64,000 nt of DNA. Origin: Cyanobium sp. Cruz CV13-4-11. GTDB lineage: Bacteria; Cyanobacteriota; Cyanobacteriia; PCC-6307; Cyanobiaceae. The stretch covers positions 33,610-97,609 of the forward strand of contig NZ_JAGQCH010000013.1 of the NCBI RefSeq assembly GCF_024346055.1, written 5' to 3'. Below are positions 7,998-16,860 of the stretch, one piece after another. The notes under the pieces were generated by a model. It had not been told where the DNA came from and did no database searches. It was given only the letters and a program-made list of their open reading frames with translations. The position numbers and the translations under genes are program-made. Each line of letters begins with the position of its first letter. Position 1 is the stretch's first letter.

Positions 7998-8070
7998 TGG
8001 AGAATAGGGGACTCGAACCCCTGACCTCTGCGGTGCGATCGCAGCGCTCTACCAGCTGAGCTAATTCCCC
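7998..8070 (-). tRNA. tRNA-Ala (anticodon CGC)
   Basis: Read on the minus strand, the cloverleaf has a 7-bp acceptor stem GGGGAAT/ATTCTCC with the G3:U70 pair that identifies alanine tRNAs, a D-arm GCTC...GAGC, an anticodon stem CTGCG/CGCAG around loop ATCGCAC (anticodon CGC), and a T-arm AGGGG-TTCGAGT-CCCCT. The discriminator is A and no CCA is encoded. The 3' end faces the integrase gene of the left island, so the 3' part of this tRNA is the probable attachment site. Confidence 0.95.
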
Positions 8071-8116
8071 TTCGATCGCCATTATCGCCATCCCGTCCCC
8101 CTTCCCGGCCGCCACC

Positions 8117-8335
8117 TTGGTTGATTCCAGCCTGTCCATCACCCCCGAACGGCTCGCGGCCTTCGACGACGCGTCCATCGCCGAACTCGCCCGTCGCCTC
8201 GAGGACGACGACTACCCCACACCGTTCGCTGGCCTCGCCGATTGGCACCTGCTGCGGGCCCTGGCCATCCACCGCCCCGACCTGATCCAGCCCTACGTCC
8301 ATCTGGTGGATCAGGAACCCTTCGATGAGGAGTGA
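8117..8335 (+). CDS. DUF2555 family protein
   Basis: This 72-residue acidic protein has the conserved cyanobacterial DUF2555 pattern: LAAFDDASIAELARRLEDDD, then YPTPFAGLADWHLLRALAIH and RPDLIQPYVHLVDQEPFDEE. Function is unknown. The start is a TTG at 8117, as no ATG or GTG is available in a suitable place. The last 11 bases overlap the start of coaBC, so the two are probably co-translated. It is the first core gene on this side of the tRNA-Ala island junction. Confidence 0.8.
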   Translation: MVDSSLSITPERLAAFDDASIAELARRLEDDDYPTPFAGLADWHLLRALAIHRPDLIQPYVHLVDQEPFDEE

Positions 8336-9656
8336 GGAGGGCGCTGAGGAGCGGCGTGTGGATCTGACGGGGGCCTCCAAAGTCCCAGCCGCCCCCGCCG
8401 ACCCCCTCGCCGGGCGCCGGGTGCTGGTGCTGATCAGCGGCAGCATCGCCGCCGTCAAGCTGCCGCAGCTGGTCAGTGCGCTCGTGCAGCGGGGGGCCCA
8501 GGTGCGCTGCGTGCTCAGCCCCAGCGCCGAGCGTCTGGTGAGCGCGGTCGCCCTGGCCAGCCTCAGCCGTGCCCCCTGCCACGTCGAGTCCGACCAGTGG
8601 AGCCACCGGGCGGCCCGGCCCCTGCACATCGAGCTGGCCGAGTGGGCCGAGGTGGTGCTGCTGGCCCCCCTCAGCGCCACCAGCCTGGCCCGCTGGGTGC
8701 ATGGCCTGGCCGACACCCTGCTGGCCAGCACCCTGATCGCCTGCGAGGCCCCCGTGCTGGCCGCCCCCGCCATGAACAGCGCCATGTGGGCCGCCCCGGC
8801 GGTGCGCCGCAACTGGCGGGAGCTGCAGGGCTGGGAGCGGGTGCTGCCCCTGGAGCCGGGCAGCGGCCTGCTGGCCTGTGACCGGGTCGGTGATGGGCGC
8901 ATGGCCGCCCTGGAGCTGCTGCTGCTGGCCCTGGAGTCGCTGCTGCTGGCCGGTTGCCGCCGCGACTGGCGGGGGCGCCGCCTGCTGGTGAGCGCGGGCC
9001 CCACCCGGGAGCCCCTGGATCCGGCCCGCTGCCTCACCAACCCCAGCACCGGCCGCATGGGCGTGCTGCTGGCCCAGGCCGCCCGCCTGCGCGGCGCCAG
9101 CGTTGACCTGGTGCATGGTCCCCTCGCGGTCACGCCGGAGTGGCTGGAGGGGCTGCACTGCCATCCCGTCGCCACGGCTGCGGCGATGCAGGCGGCCCTG
9201 GAGCGGCTGCAGGGCGGCGCCGATGCCATCGCCATGGCCGCCGCCGTTGCCGACCACCGGCGCCGAGCCCCGGAGCCCACCAAGCTCCCCAAGCAGGCCC
9301 TGGCGGACGCGCTGCGCAGCGAATGGGAGCCGGTGCCCGATCTGCTGGCGGGCCTGGTGCAACGCCGTCCGCCGGCTCAGGCGATCCTGGGGTTCGCGGC
9401 CCAGAGCGGTGAGCTGCTGGAGCAGGCACGGGTCAAGTTCGCCCGCAAGGGCTGCGACCTTCTGTTCGCCAATCCGATCGACCGCGCTGGCGCGGGGTTT
9501 GGGGCGGCCAGCAACGAGGGCTGGCTGCTCGGCCCGGGGGAGCGGCAACGCCACGTTGGCCCCATGGGGAAACTGGCCCTTGCCCACGACCTGCTCACGG
9601 CGCTGGCCGAGGCGATGGCGCTCAGGGCTCCGGTTCGGGCGCCAGCAGATCCATGA
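8325..9656 (+). CDS. coaBC: Bifunctional phosphopantothenoylcysteine decarboxylase / phosphopantothenate-cysteine ligase
   Basis: CoaBC makes 4'-phosphopantetheine from 4'-phosphopantothenate and cysteine on the coenzyme A pathway. The N-terminal flavoprotein half (residues ~28-200) shows RRVLVLISGSIAAVKLPQLV and the PAMN motif (AAPAMNSAMW). The CoaB half begins near residue 220 with LLVSAGPTREPLDPARCLTN and PSTGRMG, and includes AMAAAVADHRRRAPEPTKLP. Total length 443 is normal for a cyanobacterial CoaBC with a short N-terminal extension. It overlaps the DUF2555 gene at its 5' end and converges on a small minus-strand gene, overlapping it by 35 bp. Confidence 0.93.
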   Translation: MRSEEGAEERRVDLTGASKVPAAPADPLAGRRVLVLISGSIAAVKLPQLVSALVQRGAQVRCVLSPSAERLVSAVALASLSRAPCHVESDQWSHRAARPLHIELAEWAEVVLLAPLSATSLARWVHGLADTLLASTLIACEAPVLAAPAMNSAMWAAPAVRRNWRELQGWERVLPLEPGSGLLACDRVGDGRMAALELLLLALESLLLAGCRRDWRGRRLLVSAGPTREPLDPARCLTNPSTGRMGVLLAQAARLRGASVDLVHGPLAVTPEWLEGLHCHPVATAAAMQAALERLQGGADAIAMAAAVADHRRRAPEPTKLPKQALADALRSEWEPVPDLLAGLVQRRPPAQAILGFAAQSGELLEQARVKFARKGCDLLFANPIDRAGAGFGAASNEGWLLGPGERQRHVGPMGKLALAHDLLTALAEAMALRAPVRAPADP

Positions 9657-9960
9657 ACGTGCGCAACTGCAGCCGCGGGATGTAGGGCCAGCCGCCGCTG
9701 CTTTCCATCTCGGAGAGCAGGGTGAACAGGCCGTTGCGGTCGCTGGGCAGGCTGTTGCGGAAGGGGCCGTCCTGGATGCTGCGGTGCAGATGTTCGATGC
9801 GACGCAGCAGGTCGAGCAGGGCTTCGGGCTCCTGGGCGCGCTGTTCGGCGATCCGGAGCAGGGCGTCGAGGGGCTCCTGCAGGTCGGGGGCGGCCGGTGC
9901 TGGGGGCGGCGGCGCCAAGGGCGTGGAGTCGTCGATCGGGTGGGTGCGGCTCAGGGACAT
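9622..9960 (-). CDS. Conserved-looking hypothetical protein
   Basis: This 112-residue protein starts MSLSRTHPIDDSTPLAPP and has a proline/alanine-rich linker, then a helical body (LDALLRIAEQRAQEPEALLD and LLRRIEHLHRSIQDGPFRNS) and a C-terminal SEMESSGGWPYIPRLQLRTF. The body looks like a genuine folded small protein, but no family is recognised. The ATG at 9960 was chosen over an upstream extension that would run into psbO. It diverges from psbO (112 bp apart), and its 3' end overlaps the coaBC 3' end. Confidence 0.65.
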   Translation of the reverse strand: MSLSRTHPIDDSTPLAPPPPAPAAPDLQEPLDALLRIAEQRAQEPEALLDLLRRIEHLHRSIQDGPFRNSLPSDRNGLFTLLSEMESSGGWPYIPRLQLRTFMDLLAPEPEP

Positions 9961-10072
9961 CGTCCTCTCATACAGGTTGTTGAGAGCCCACGCAAGCCGC
10001 CTGGAATGGGCGTTTTGCACCGGTAGGATCCCGGCCAGCCCAGTTCCCGTTTCGTCTCTGCGGCTTCTCCCC

Positions 10073-10885
10073 ATGCGTTTCCGTCCCCTGCTGGCCCTCG
10101 TGCTGGCTCTGTGCCTGACCCTGGTGTCCGCATGCAGCGGCGGGGCCAAGGCCGTTGATCGGGCCAACCTCACCTACGAAGACATCCACAACACCGGTCT
10201 GGCCAACGATTGCCCGACCCTGCCCGACTCCGCCCGCGGCACGATCTCCCTGGATCCCTCGGCCCGCTACCAGTTGAAGGAGATCTGCATGCACCCCTCC
10301 GAGGTGTTCGTGAAGGGGGAGCCGGCCAACAAGCGCCAGGAAGCCCAGTTCGTCGCCGGCAAGATCCTCACCCGCTTCACCTCCAGCCTTGATCAGGTCT
10401 ATGGCGACCTCGCCGTGACAGCGGATGGCCTCAGCTTCAAGGAGCTCGGTGGCATCGACTTCCAGCCGATCACCGTGCTGCTGCCCGGTGGAGAGGAAGT
10501 TCCCTTCACCTTCTCCAGCAAGGAGCTGTTGGCCTCCTCCGATGGCACGTCGTTCTCCACCAGCACCGATCTGAAGGGCAAGTACCGCGCCCCCAGCTAC
10601 CGCACCAGCAACTTCCTCGATCCCAAGGGCCGGGGCCTGACCACCGGCTACAGCAGTGCTGTGGGCCTGGTCCCCGCCGGTGATGAGTTCACCGGTGAAA
10701 CCGTCAAGCGCTACGTGGATGGCACCGGCACCATGGACCTCTCGATCACCAAGGTGGATCCAAGCACCGGGGAATTCGCCGGGGTGTTCACCGCCATTCA
10801 GCCCTCGGATACCGACATGGGCACCAAGGACGTCGTCGACGTCAAGATCACCGGCGAGATCTTCGGTCGTCTCGAGCAGATCTGA
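10073..10885 (+). CDS. psbO: Photosystem II manganese-stabilising protein PsbO
   Basis: PsbO is the 33-kDa lumenal extrinsic subunit that stabilises the Mn4CaO5 cluster of photosystem II. The 270-residue precursor has a signal peptide with a hydrophobic core LLALVLALCLTLVSAC, then the mature protein beginning TYEDIHNTGLANDCPTL and containing YQLKEICMHPSEVFVKGE, FKELGGIDFQPITVLLPGG, KGKYRAPSYRTSNFLDPKGR and a final VKITGEIFGRLE. The two mature cysteines of the family are visible (ANDCPTL and KEICMHP). The signal ends in a lipobox-like VSAC (Cys21), so the protein may be a lipoprotein. A clear terminator follows. Confidence 0.97.
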   Translation: MRFRPLLALVLALCLTLVSACSGGAKAVDRANLTYEDIHNTGLANDCPTLPDSARGTISLDPSARYQLKEICMHPSEVFVKGEPANKRQEAQFVAGKILTRFTSSLDQVYGDLAVTADGLSFKELGGIDFQPITVLLPGGEEVPFTFSSKELLASSDGTSFSTSTDLKGKYRAPSYRTSNFLDPKGRGLTTGYSSAVGLVPAGDEFTGETVKRYVDGTGTMDLSITKVDPSTGEFAGVFTAIQPSDTDMGTKDVVDVKITGEIFGRLEQI

Positions 10886-10929
10886 TCGCGCCGGCCTGGG
10901 GCTCTCCCTGCCATCAGCCGTTCAGCGAA

Positions 10930-10950
10930 GGGGCCTCAGGGCCCCTTTTT
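10930..10950 (+). terminator. Rho-independent terminator of psbO
   Basis: A GGGGCC / GGCCCC stem (10930-10935, 10940-10945) with a TCAG loop is followed by five T residues, 45 bp after the psbO stop. Confidence 0.85.
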
Positions 10951-11012
10951 CAGGGCCGAACGCCGGTCTGGGAGGATGGCACCGATCCCCCGTAACGCCC
11001 CGGCCCGTCGCC

Positions 11013-12182
11013 ATGACGCTCGCCCATAACGCCCCTCACTCCGACCTGATCGCCCCCCATGGCGGCACTCTCGTCGATCTGATGGTGCCCACCGACCAGC
11101 AGGAGGGGATGCGGGCCGCTGTGGACCGGGTGGTCGACTGCAGCCATCGCAACGCCTGCGACGTGGAGCTGCTGATCGTGGGTGGCTTCTCGCCCCTGCG
11201 CGGCTTCATGCACCAGGAGGACTACGAGGCGGTGGTGGCGGGCCACCGCACCACCAGCGGTCTGCTGTTCGGCCTGCCGATCGTCTTCGACACCGACGAC
11301 GCCTCCATCGCCGTGGGCGAGCGGCTGCTGCTCACCTACCAGGGGCAGGACCTGGCCGTGCTCACCGTGGAAAGCCGCTGGGAGCCGGACAAGGTGGTCG
11401 AGGCCAAGGGCTGCTACGGCACCACCTCCCTGGAGCACCCGGCGGTGCGCATGATCGCCACCGAGCGGGGCCGCTTCTACCTGGGCGGACGCCTCCAAGG
11501 TCTGGCTCTGCCGCAGCGGGTGTTCCCCTGCAGCACACCCGCCGAGGTGCGCGCCACCCTGCCGGCGGGCGAGGACGTGGTGGCTTTCCAGTGCCGCAAC
11601 CCCATCCACCGGGCCCACTACGAACTGTTCACCCGGGCGCTTGAGGCGCCCAACGTGAGCAAGGGCGCGGTGGTGCTGGTGCACCCCACCTGCGGCCCCA
11701 CCCAGGAGGACGACATCGCCGGCGAGGTGCGCTTCGCCACCTATGAGCGCCTGGCGGCCGAGGTGGCCAACCCCCGCATCCGCTGGGCCTACCTTCCCTA
11801 CGCGATGCACATGGCCGGCCCGCGCGAGGCCCTGCAGCACATGATCATCCGCAAGAACTACGGCTGCACCCACTTCATCATCGGCCGCGACATGGCGGGC
11901 TGCAAATCGTCCCTGAGCGGGGACGACTTCTACGGCCCCTACGAGGCCCAGGACTTCGCCCGCGACCAGGCCACCGAGCTGGGCATGGAAACGGTGCCGT
12001 CCCTCAACCTCGTTTACACCGAGGAGGAGGGCTACGTCACCGCCGAGCATGCCCAGGCCCGGGGGCTGCACATCCGCAAGCTGAGCGGCACCCAGTTCCG
12101 CCAGATGCTGCGCGGCGGTGAGGAGATCCCGGAATGGTTCGCCTTCCGTAGCGTGGTGGAGGTGCTCAGGGCCGCGGCCTGA
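11013..12182 (+). CDS. sat: Sulfate adenylyltransferase (ATP sulfurylase)
   Basis: Converts sulfate and ATP to adenosine 5'-phosphosulfate and pyrophosphate, the first step of sulfate assimilation. The 389-residue protein shows the N-terminal PUA-like part (ELLIVGGFSPLRGFMHQEDY) and the catalytic QCRNPIHRAH motif at residues 193-202, followed by VLVHPTCGPTQEDDI, RKNYGCTHFIIGRDMAG and KLSGTQFRQMLRGGEEIPEW. Length is that of homomeric bacterial/cyanobacterial Sat without a fused APS kinase. The ATG at 11013 gives the family-like N-terminus. It lies between psbO and ftsH on the same strand. Confidence 0.96.
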   Translation: MTLAHNAPHSDLIAPHGGTLVDLMVPTDQQEGMRAAVDRVVDCSHRNACDVELLIVGGFSPLRGFMHQEDYEAVVAGHRTTSGLLFGLPIVFDTDDASIAVGERLLLTYQGQDLAVLTVESRWEPDKVVEAKGCYGTTSLEHPAVRMIATERGRFYLGGRLQGLALPQRVFPCSTPAEVRATLPAGEDVVAFQCRNPIHRAHYELFTRALEAPNVSKGAVVLVHPTCGPTQEDDIAGEVRFATYERLAAEVANPRIRWAYLPYAMHMAGPREALQHMIIRKNYGCTHFIIGRDMAGCKSSLSGDDFYGPYEAQDFARDQATELGMETVPSLNLVYTEEEGYVTAEHAQARGLHIRKLSGTQFRQMLRGGEEIPEWFAFRSVVEVLRAAA

Positions 12183-12248
12183 GCCCCGTCCGACCGCGGA
12201 CGCCGATTAACATTCTGTTACTTTCATTCTCACACAGGAGACAGGGTC

Positions 12249-14093
12249 GTGAAGAAACGCTGGCGCAATGCGGGGCTCTACGTGCTCCTGGTGATCGTGA
12301 TGATCGCGGTGGGCACCGCCTTCCTGGAGCGCCCTGACCCGGCACGGGCCCCCCGCACCCTGCGATACAGCGATTTCGTCGAGGCCGTGCAGTCCAACGA
12401 GATCTCCCGGGTGCTGATCTCCCCCGACCGGGGTACTGCCCAGGTGGTGGAGAACGACGGCCAGCGCGCCGTGGTGAACCTGGCCCCCGACAAGGACCTG
12501 CTCAAGCTGCTCACCGACCACAACGTCGACATCGCCGTGCAGCCCAACCGGGAGCCGGCGGCCTGGCAGCAGGCGATCGGCAGCCTGATCTTCCCGCTGC
12601 TGTTGCTTGGCGGCCTGTTCTTTCTGTTGCGCCGCGCCCAGGGCGGCGGCGGTAACCAGGCCATGAACTTCGGCAAGAGCAAGGCTCGGGTCCAGATGGA
12701 GCCCCAGACCCAGGTCACCTTCGGCGATGTGGCCGGCATCGAGGGCGCCAAGCTCGAACTCACCGAGGTGGTCGACTTCCTCAAGAACCCTGACCGCTTC
12801 ACGGCGGTGGGGGCCAAGATCCCCAAGGGTGTGCTGCTGGTGGGCCCCCCCGGCACCGGCAAGACCCTGCTGGCCAAGGCGGTGGCCGGTGAGGCGGGTG
12901 TGCCGTTCTTCTCGATCTCCGGTTCGGAGTTCGTCGAGATGTTCGTGGGTGTCGGCGCCAGCCGGGTCCGCGACCTGTTCGAGCAGGCCAAGAAGAACGC
13001 CCCCTGCATCGTCTTCATCGATGAGATCGACGCCGTGGGCCGCCAGCGCGGCGCCGGCCTCGGTGGCGGCAACGACGAACGGGAGCAGACCCTCAACCAG
13101 CTGCTCACCGAGATGGACGGCTTCGAGGGCAACACCGGCATCATCATCGTGGCCGCCACCAACCGTCCCGACGTGCTCGATTCGGCCCTGATGCGTCCCG
13201 GCCGCTTCGATCGCCAGGTGGTGGTCGATCGTCCCGACTACGCCGGCCGGCTCCAGATCCTCGGCGTCCATGCCCGCGGCAAGACCCTCGCCAAGGACGT
13301 GGACCTCGACAAGGTGGCCCGCCGCACCCCTGGCTTCACCGGTGCCGACCTGGCCAACCTGCTCAATGAGGCGGCGATTCTGGCGGCCCGCCATCAGCTC
13401 ACCGAAATTTCGATGGATGAGGTCAACGACGCCATCGAGCGGGTGATGGCCGGCCCTGAGAAGAAGGACCGGGTGATGAGCGAGCGCCGCAAGCGGTTGG
13501 TGGCCTACCACGAGTCCGGCCACGCCCTGGTGGGGGCCCTGATGCCCGATTACGACCCTGTCCAGAAGATCAGCATCATTCCCCGCGGCCAGGCCGGCGG
13601 TCTCACCTTCTTCACCCCCAGCGAAGAGCGGATGGAGTCGGGCCTGTACTCCCGCTCCTACCTGCAGAACCAGATGGCGGTCGCCCTCGGCGGCCGCGTC
13701 GCCGAGGAGATCGTCTACGGCGAGGACGAAGTCACCACCGGGGCCTCCAACGACCTCCAGCAGGTGGCCCGTGTGGCCCGCCAGATGGTGACCCGCTTCG
13801 GCATGAGCGACCGCCTCGGCCCGGTGGCCCTCGGCCGTGCCCAGGGCGGCATGTTCCTCGGCCGCGACATCGCCGCCGAGCGGGATTTCTCCGAAGACAC
13901 CGCCGCCGCCATCGATGAGGAGGTCTCCCAGCTGGTGGCGGACGCCTACCGCCGGGCCACCGACGTGCTGCTCGCCAACCGGGCCGTGCTCGATGAGCTG
14001 GCCGAGATCCTGGTGGAGAAGGAGACGGTGGATGCCGAGGAGCTCCAGGAGTTGCTCATCTCCCGCAACGTCACGGTGGCGGCCTACGTCTAG
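12249..14093 (+). CDS. ftsH: ATP-dependent zinc metalloprotease FtsH
   Basis: FtsH is a membrane AAA+ protease; in cyanobacteria, homologues degrade photodamaged D1. The 614-residue protein has two transmembrane segments (residues ~9-26 and ~108-127) flanking a lumenal domain, Walker A GPPGTGKT (199-206), Walker B IVFIDEID (254-261), the pore-loop region with [14 protein letters not shown], the second region of homology ([20 protein letters not shown]) and the zinc site HESGH (421-425). The start is a GTG with an AGGAG box 8 bases upstream. The combination of psbO, sat and ftsH on one strand places photosystem II upkeep genes together. Confidence 0.97.
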   Translation: MKKRWRNAGLYVLLVIVMIAVGTAFLERPDPARAPRTLRYSDFVEAVQSNEISRVLISPDRGTAQVVENDGQRAVVNLAPDKDLLKLLTDHNVDIAVQPNREPAAWQQAIGSLIFPLLLLGGLFFLLRRAQGGGGNQAMNFGKSKARVQMEPQTQVTFGDVAGIEGAKLELTEVVDFLKNPDRFTAVGAKIPKGVLLVGPPGTGKTLLAKAVAGEAGVPFFSISGSEFVEMFVGVGASRVRDLFEQAKKNAPCIVFIDEIDAVGRQRGAGLGGGNDEREQTLNQLLTEMDGFEGNTGIIIVAATNRPDVLDSALMRPGRFDRQVVVDRPDYAGRLQILGVHARGKTLAKDVDLDKVARRTPGFTGADLANLLNEAAILAARHQLTEISMDEVNDAIERVMAGPEKKDRVMSERRKRLVAYHESGHALVGALMPDYDPVQKISIIPRGQAGGLTFFTPSEERMESGLYSRSYLQNQMAVALGGRVAEEIVYGEDEVTTGASNDLQQVARVARQMVTRFGMSDRLGPVALGRAQGGMFLGRDIAAERDFSEDTAAAIDEEVSQLVADAYRRATDVLLANRAVLDELAEILVEKETVDAEELQELLISRNVTVAAYV

Positions 14094-14109
14094 GTCTCCT
14101 TCCGCGTCC

Positions 14110-14712
14110 CTGATCCAGTCGCTGCACCACCAGCCCCTGCTGGTGGTGCTTCGCCATCGGCAGCCCTCCCTGCTGGTGCCCCAGCTCGAGCAGCTGCGTG
14201 ATCTGGGGGTGCGGCACATTGAGATCGCCTGGGGCCCCGGCGCCGACTGGATCGCCCAGTGCCAGCAGCTGATCGCCAGCTTTCCGGATCTGCGTCTGGG
14301 GGCCGCCTCGATCTGCGGCGAAGCCGCCCTGGAGGCGGCGCTGGAGGCCGGTTTTTCCTATGGCGTCTCCCCCATCCTCGACGGGGCCCTGCTGGCGAGG
14401 TCGGCCGCGGCCGGCTTCACCCTGGTGCCTGGCGTGATGACACCCACGGAGGTGAACCGGGCCCGCTCCCTGGGCTGCGCCATCGTCAAGCTGTTCCCGG
14501 CCGCCACGCTGGGGATCGGCTACTGGCGGCGCCTGATGGATCCCCTGGGGGCTCCACTGCCCTTCTGCATTGCCGCCGGCGGACTGAGCCCGGGCGATGT
14601 TCTCCCCTGGCTGCAGGCCGGGGTCGATGCCGTCGCCCTGGGGGCCTCCCTGGCCCCCCTGGATGCGGAACCCCTGCGCCAGCTGCTGGCCGCGCTGCCA
14701 GAGCGGCCCTGA
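14110..14712 (+). CDS. eda: KDPG/KHG aldolase family protein
   Basis: The protein resembles 2-keto-3-deoxy-6-phosphogluconate aldolase, which splits KDPG to pyruvate and glyceraldehyde-3-phosphate in the Entner-Doudoroff pathway. Visible class I aldolase features are the first strand with Arg (LLVVLRHRQ), the Glu in VRHIEIAW, the turn LRLGAASICGE, and the Schiff-base Lys in AIVKLFPAATLG. About 200 residues fit the family. The start is unclear: no ATG/GTG/TTG lies in the proper place, a CTG at 14110 fits best, an ATG at 14032 would overlap ftsH by 62 bp, and a GTG at 14143 would remove the first strand. It ends 8 bp before the convergent aroC stop. Confidence 0.8.
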   Translation: MIQSLHHQPLLVVLRHRQPSLLVPQLEQLRDLGVRHIEIAWGPGADWIAQCQQLIASFPDLRLGAASICGEAALEAALEAGFSYGVSPILDGALLARSAAAGFTLVPGVMTPTEVNRARSLGCAIVKLFPAATLGIGYWRRLMDPLGAPLPFCIAAGGLSPGDVLPWLQAGVDAVALGASLAPLDAEPLRQLLAALPERP

Positions 14713-14720
14713 TCAGCCGA

Positions 14721-15809
14721 TCACCAGAGGCTGCACTGGCCCTGTTGGCGCAGCAGGTGATCGGCCAGCACCAGGGCCACCATCGCTTCCACCATCGGCA
14801 CGGCCCGCGGCAGCACGCAGGGATCGTGTCGTCCCTTCGCCGCCAGGGTGGTGGCGGCGCCGGAGGCGTCGATGGTCTGCTGCTCCTTGCGGATCGTGGC
14901 GGTGGGCTTGAAGGCCACCCGCAGCCGGATCTCCTCGCCGTTGCTGATGCCCCCCTGGATGCCGCCCGAGTTGTTGGTGGCGGTGCGCAGGCGGCCGTCC
15001 TCGCTGGGCAGGAAGGCATCGTTGTGCTCGCTGCCCCGCAGCAGCGTGCCGCCGAAGCCGGAACCGATCTCGAAGCCCTTGGTGGCCGGCAGGGACATCA
15101 GCGCCTTGGCCAGATCCGCCTCCAGCTTGTCGAACACGGGCATGCCCAGACCCACCGGTGGCCGCCGCACCAGGCATTCGATCACGCCACCGCAGGAATC
15201 GCCATCCCGGCCGATCGCCTCGATCCGCTCGATCATCCGCTCCGCCGTGGCGCCATCGGGGCAGCGCACGATGTTGGCCTCCACCGCCTCCAGGCTCACG
15301 GTGGCCGGATCGATGCTGGCCTCGATCGTGTGGATGCGCTTCACCCAGGCGATCACCTCGGTGCCGTGGGCCTTCGCCAGTAGCTGCTTGGCGATGGCGC
15401 CGGCCGCCACCCGCCCGATCGTTTCCCGGGCCGAGGCCCGGCCGCCGCCGCTGCGGGCCTGGATGCCGTACTTGGCCTGATAGGTGGCGTCGGCGTGGGA
15501 GGGACGGAAGGCCACCTCCATCTCCCGGTAGTCATGGGGGCGCTGGTCCCTGTTGCGCACCACCATGGCGATCGGCGTGCCGAGGGTGACACCATCGAGG
15601 ACGCCGCTGAGCACCTCGACCCGGTCGTCTTCCTTGCGGGGGGTGGTGATCTTGCTCTGGCCGGGTTTGCGGCGGTCGAGCTCCGCCTGGATGGCCTCCA
15701 GATCGAGCGACAGCCGCGGCGGGCAGCCATCGACGATCACCCCCACGCCACCGCCGTGGGATTCACCGAAGGTGCTGATGCGGAAGAGGTGGCCGAAGCT
15801 GCTGCCCAT
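14721..15809 (-). CDS. aroC: Chorismate synthase
   Basis: Catalyses the last shikimate-pathway step, conversion of EPSP to chorismate with reduced FMN. The 362-residue protein starts [20 protein letters not shown] and contains the FMN/phosphate-binding [17 protein letters not shown], the [16 protein letters not shown] and [20 protein letters not shown] signature regions, and the C-terminal [14 protein letters not shown] and [17 protein letters not shown]. The length is normal. It is convergent with the aldolase gene and shares its strand with the methyltransferase gene 49 bp upstream. Confidence 0.97.
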   Translation of the reverse strand: MGSSFGHLFRISTFGESHGGGVGVIVDGCPPRLSLDLEAIQAELDRRKPGQSKITTPRKEDDRVEVLSGVLDGVTLGTPIAMVVRNRDQRPHDYREMEVAFRPSHADATYQAKYGIQARSGGGRASARETIGRVAAGAIAKQLLAKAHGTEVIAWVKRIHTIEASIDPATVSLEAVEANIVRCPDGATAERMIERIEAIGRDGDSCGGVIECLVRRPPVGLGMPVFDKLEADLAKALMSLPATKGFEIGSGFGGTLLRGSEHNDAFLPSEDGRLRTATNNSGGIQGGISNGEEIRLRVAFKPTATIRKEQQTIDASGAATTLAAKGRHDPCVLPRAVPMVEAMVALVLADHLLRQQGQCSLW

Positions 15810-15857
15810 GGCGTCCTTTGACTGGCGCGAGACTACGAAGCGGTGGTGGTGAAGTGA

Positions 15858-16766
15858 TCAGGCCTTTCGGGCCCTGACCTCCAGGATGGTGGGGCCCATC
15901 CAGAAACTGCCGGGATCGGCCCGGCTCGCTTTGATCTCGAGCCTGGCCGCCTCGGCATCATCCGGGCTCCAGAGCCCCAGGGCCTGGAGCTTGGGGCCGT
16001 ACAGCGTCACGAACATCTCCAGCCAGCGGGCCGGCCATTCGCCCGCCCGCCCCAGCACCGGCAGCGGCTGCAGATCCTCGATCACGAACCCCCTGGCTGC
16101 GAGCAGGGAGGGCAGCCGGCGGCTGATGTCCGGGTCGCCGCAGGCCTGCCGGAAGCTGCCTTGCACGGCCCGGCTGAAGCGGGCGATGGCCTTGCCGTGG
16201 GGATGGAGGCCAAAGGTGTCCCAGTGGACGTATTCGTGGAACAGCACCCGGCCGCCCGCGGCCAGGCAGCGCCGCAACGGATCGAGCAGGGGTTCGACCT
16301 CCGGCAGGAACATCGCCACCCAGCGGCACCAGACGAGGTCGAAGGCGCCGGCGGGCAGGGGATCGCGCAGCAGGTCATGGCAACGCATCTCCAGCTGGCC
16401 CAGGCCAGCCTCCAGGGCCAGGCGCTGGCCATGCTCCACATAGGCCGGGTTCTGCTCCAGAGCCAGCACCTGGCCGGTGGGGCCCACGATCCTGGCGAGA
16501 TCCTGGGCCACGAAGCCCGGGCCGGCGCCCAGGTCGATCACCCGCTCCCCCGGGCTGAGCGCGGTCCGCCCCAGGGCCGCCAGCAGGATGGGGCGCCAGA
16601 GGTCGTGCTGCAGCCGGAGCCGGTCCAGTTCCACGGCATCGTTTCCCAGCACGTAGGTGTCGTTGCTGGTGGCTGGGGCCTGGGGATCCGGCGCAGTCAG
16701 GCGGGCTGGCGATTGCTGCCATCGAGCTTGCCAGACGCCATCGGGGCCGAAGCCTGGAGCCAACAA
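15858..16766 (-). CDS. SAM-dependent methyltransferase
   Basis: A class I methyltransferase with the SAM-binding motif I VIDLGAGPGFVAQDLARI, then VLALEQNPAYVEHGQRLA (motif II acidic residue) and FDLVWCRWVAMFLPEVEPLL (motif IV). The N-terminal YVLGNDAVELDRLRLQHDLW is typical of UbiE/Methyltransf_11-like enzymes acting on unknown small molecules. The substrate cannot be read from sequence. The frame stays open to 16805 but there it overlaps the psbA terminator, so a TTG at 16766 or 16763, or a later GTG, is more likely the start. It lies between psbA and aroC, both on the same strand. Confidence 0.8.
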   Translation of the reverse strand: MLAPGFGPDGVWQARWQQSPARLTAPDPQAPATSNDTYVLGNDAVELDRLRLQHDLWRPILLAALGRTALSPGERVIDLGAGPGFVAQDLARIVGPTGQVLALEQNPAYVEHGQRLALEAGLGQLEMRCHDLLRDPLPAGAFDLVWCRWVAMFLPEVEPLLDPLRRCLAAGGRVLFHEYVHWDTFGLHPHGKAIARFSRAVQGSFRQACGDPDISRRLPSLLAARGFVIEDLQPLPVLGRAGEWPARWLEMFVTLYGPKLQALGLWSPDDAEAARLEIKASRADPGSFWMGPTILEVRARKA

Positions 16767-16790
16767 AAAACCCCCTGCGCAGGCAGGGGG
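16765..16790 (-). terminator. Rho-independent terminator of psbA
   Basis: On the minus strand CCCCCTGC / GCAGGGGG forms a strong hairpin (16771-16790) followed by six T residues (16765-16770), about 70 bp after the psbA stop. It lies inside the longest possible 5' end of the methyltransferase frame, arguing for a later start of that gene. Confidence 0.88.
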
Positions 16791-16860
16791 TTCGGAGGCG
16801 ATCAAGGTAGGACCAGGATCAGGACATCAGGGGGATTCCAGAGAACCGGGGTGAACCGGA

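Noticed and set aside
12207..14219. 670-residue minus-strand frame opposite ftsH
   Set aside because: Shadow of ftsH, Leu/Gly/His/Asp-rich with no motif.
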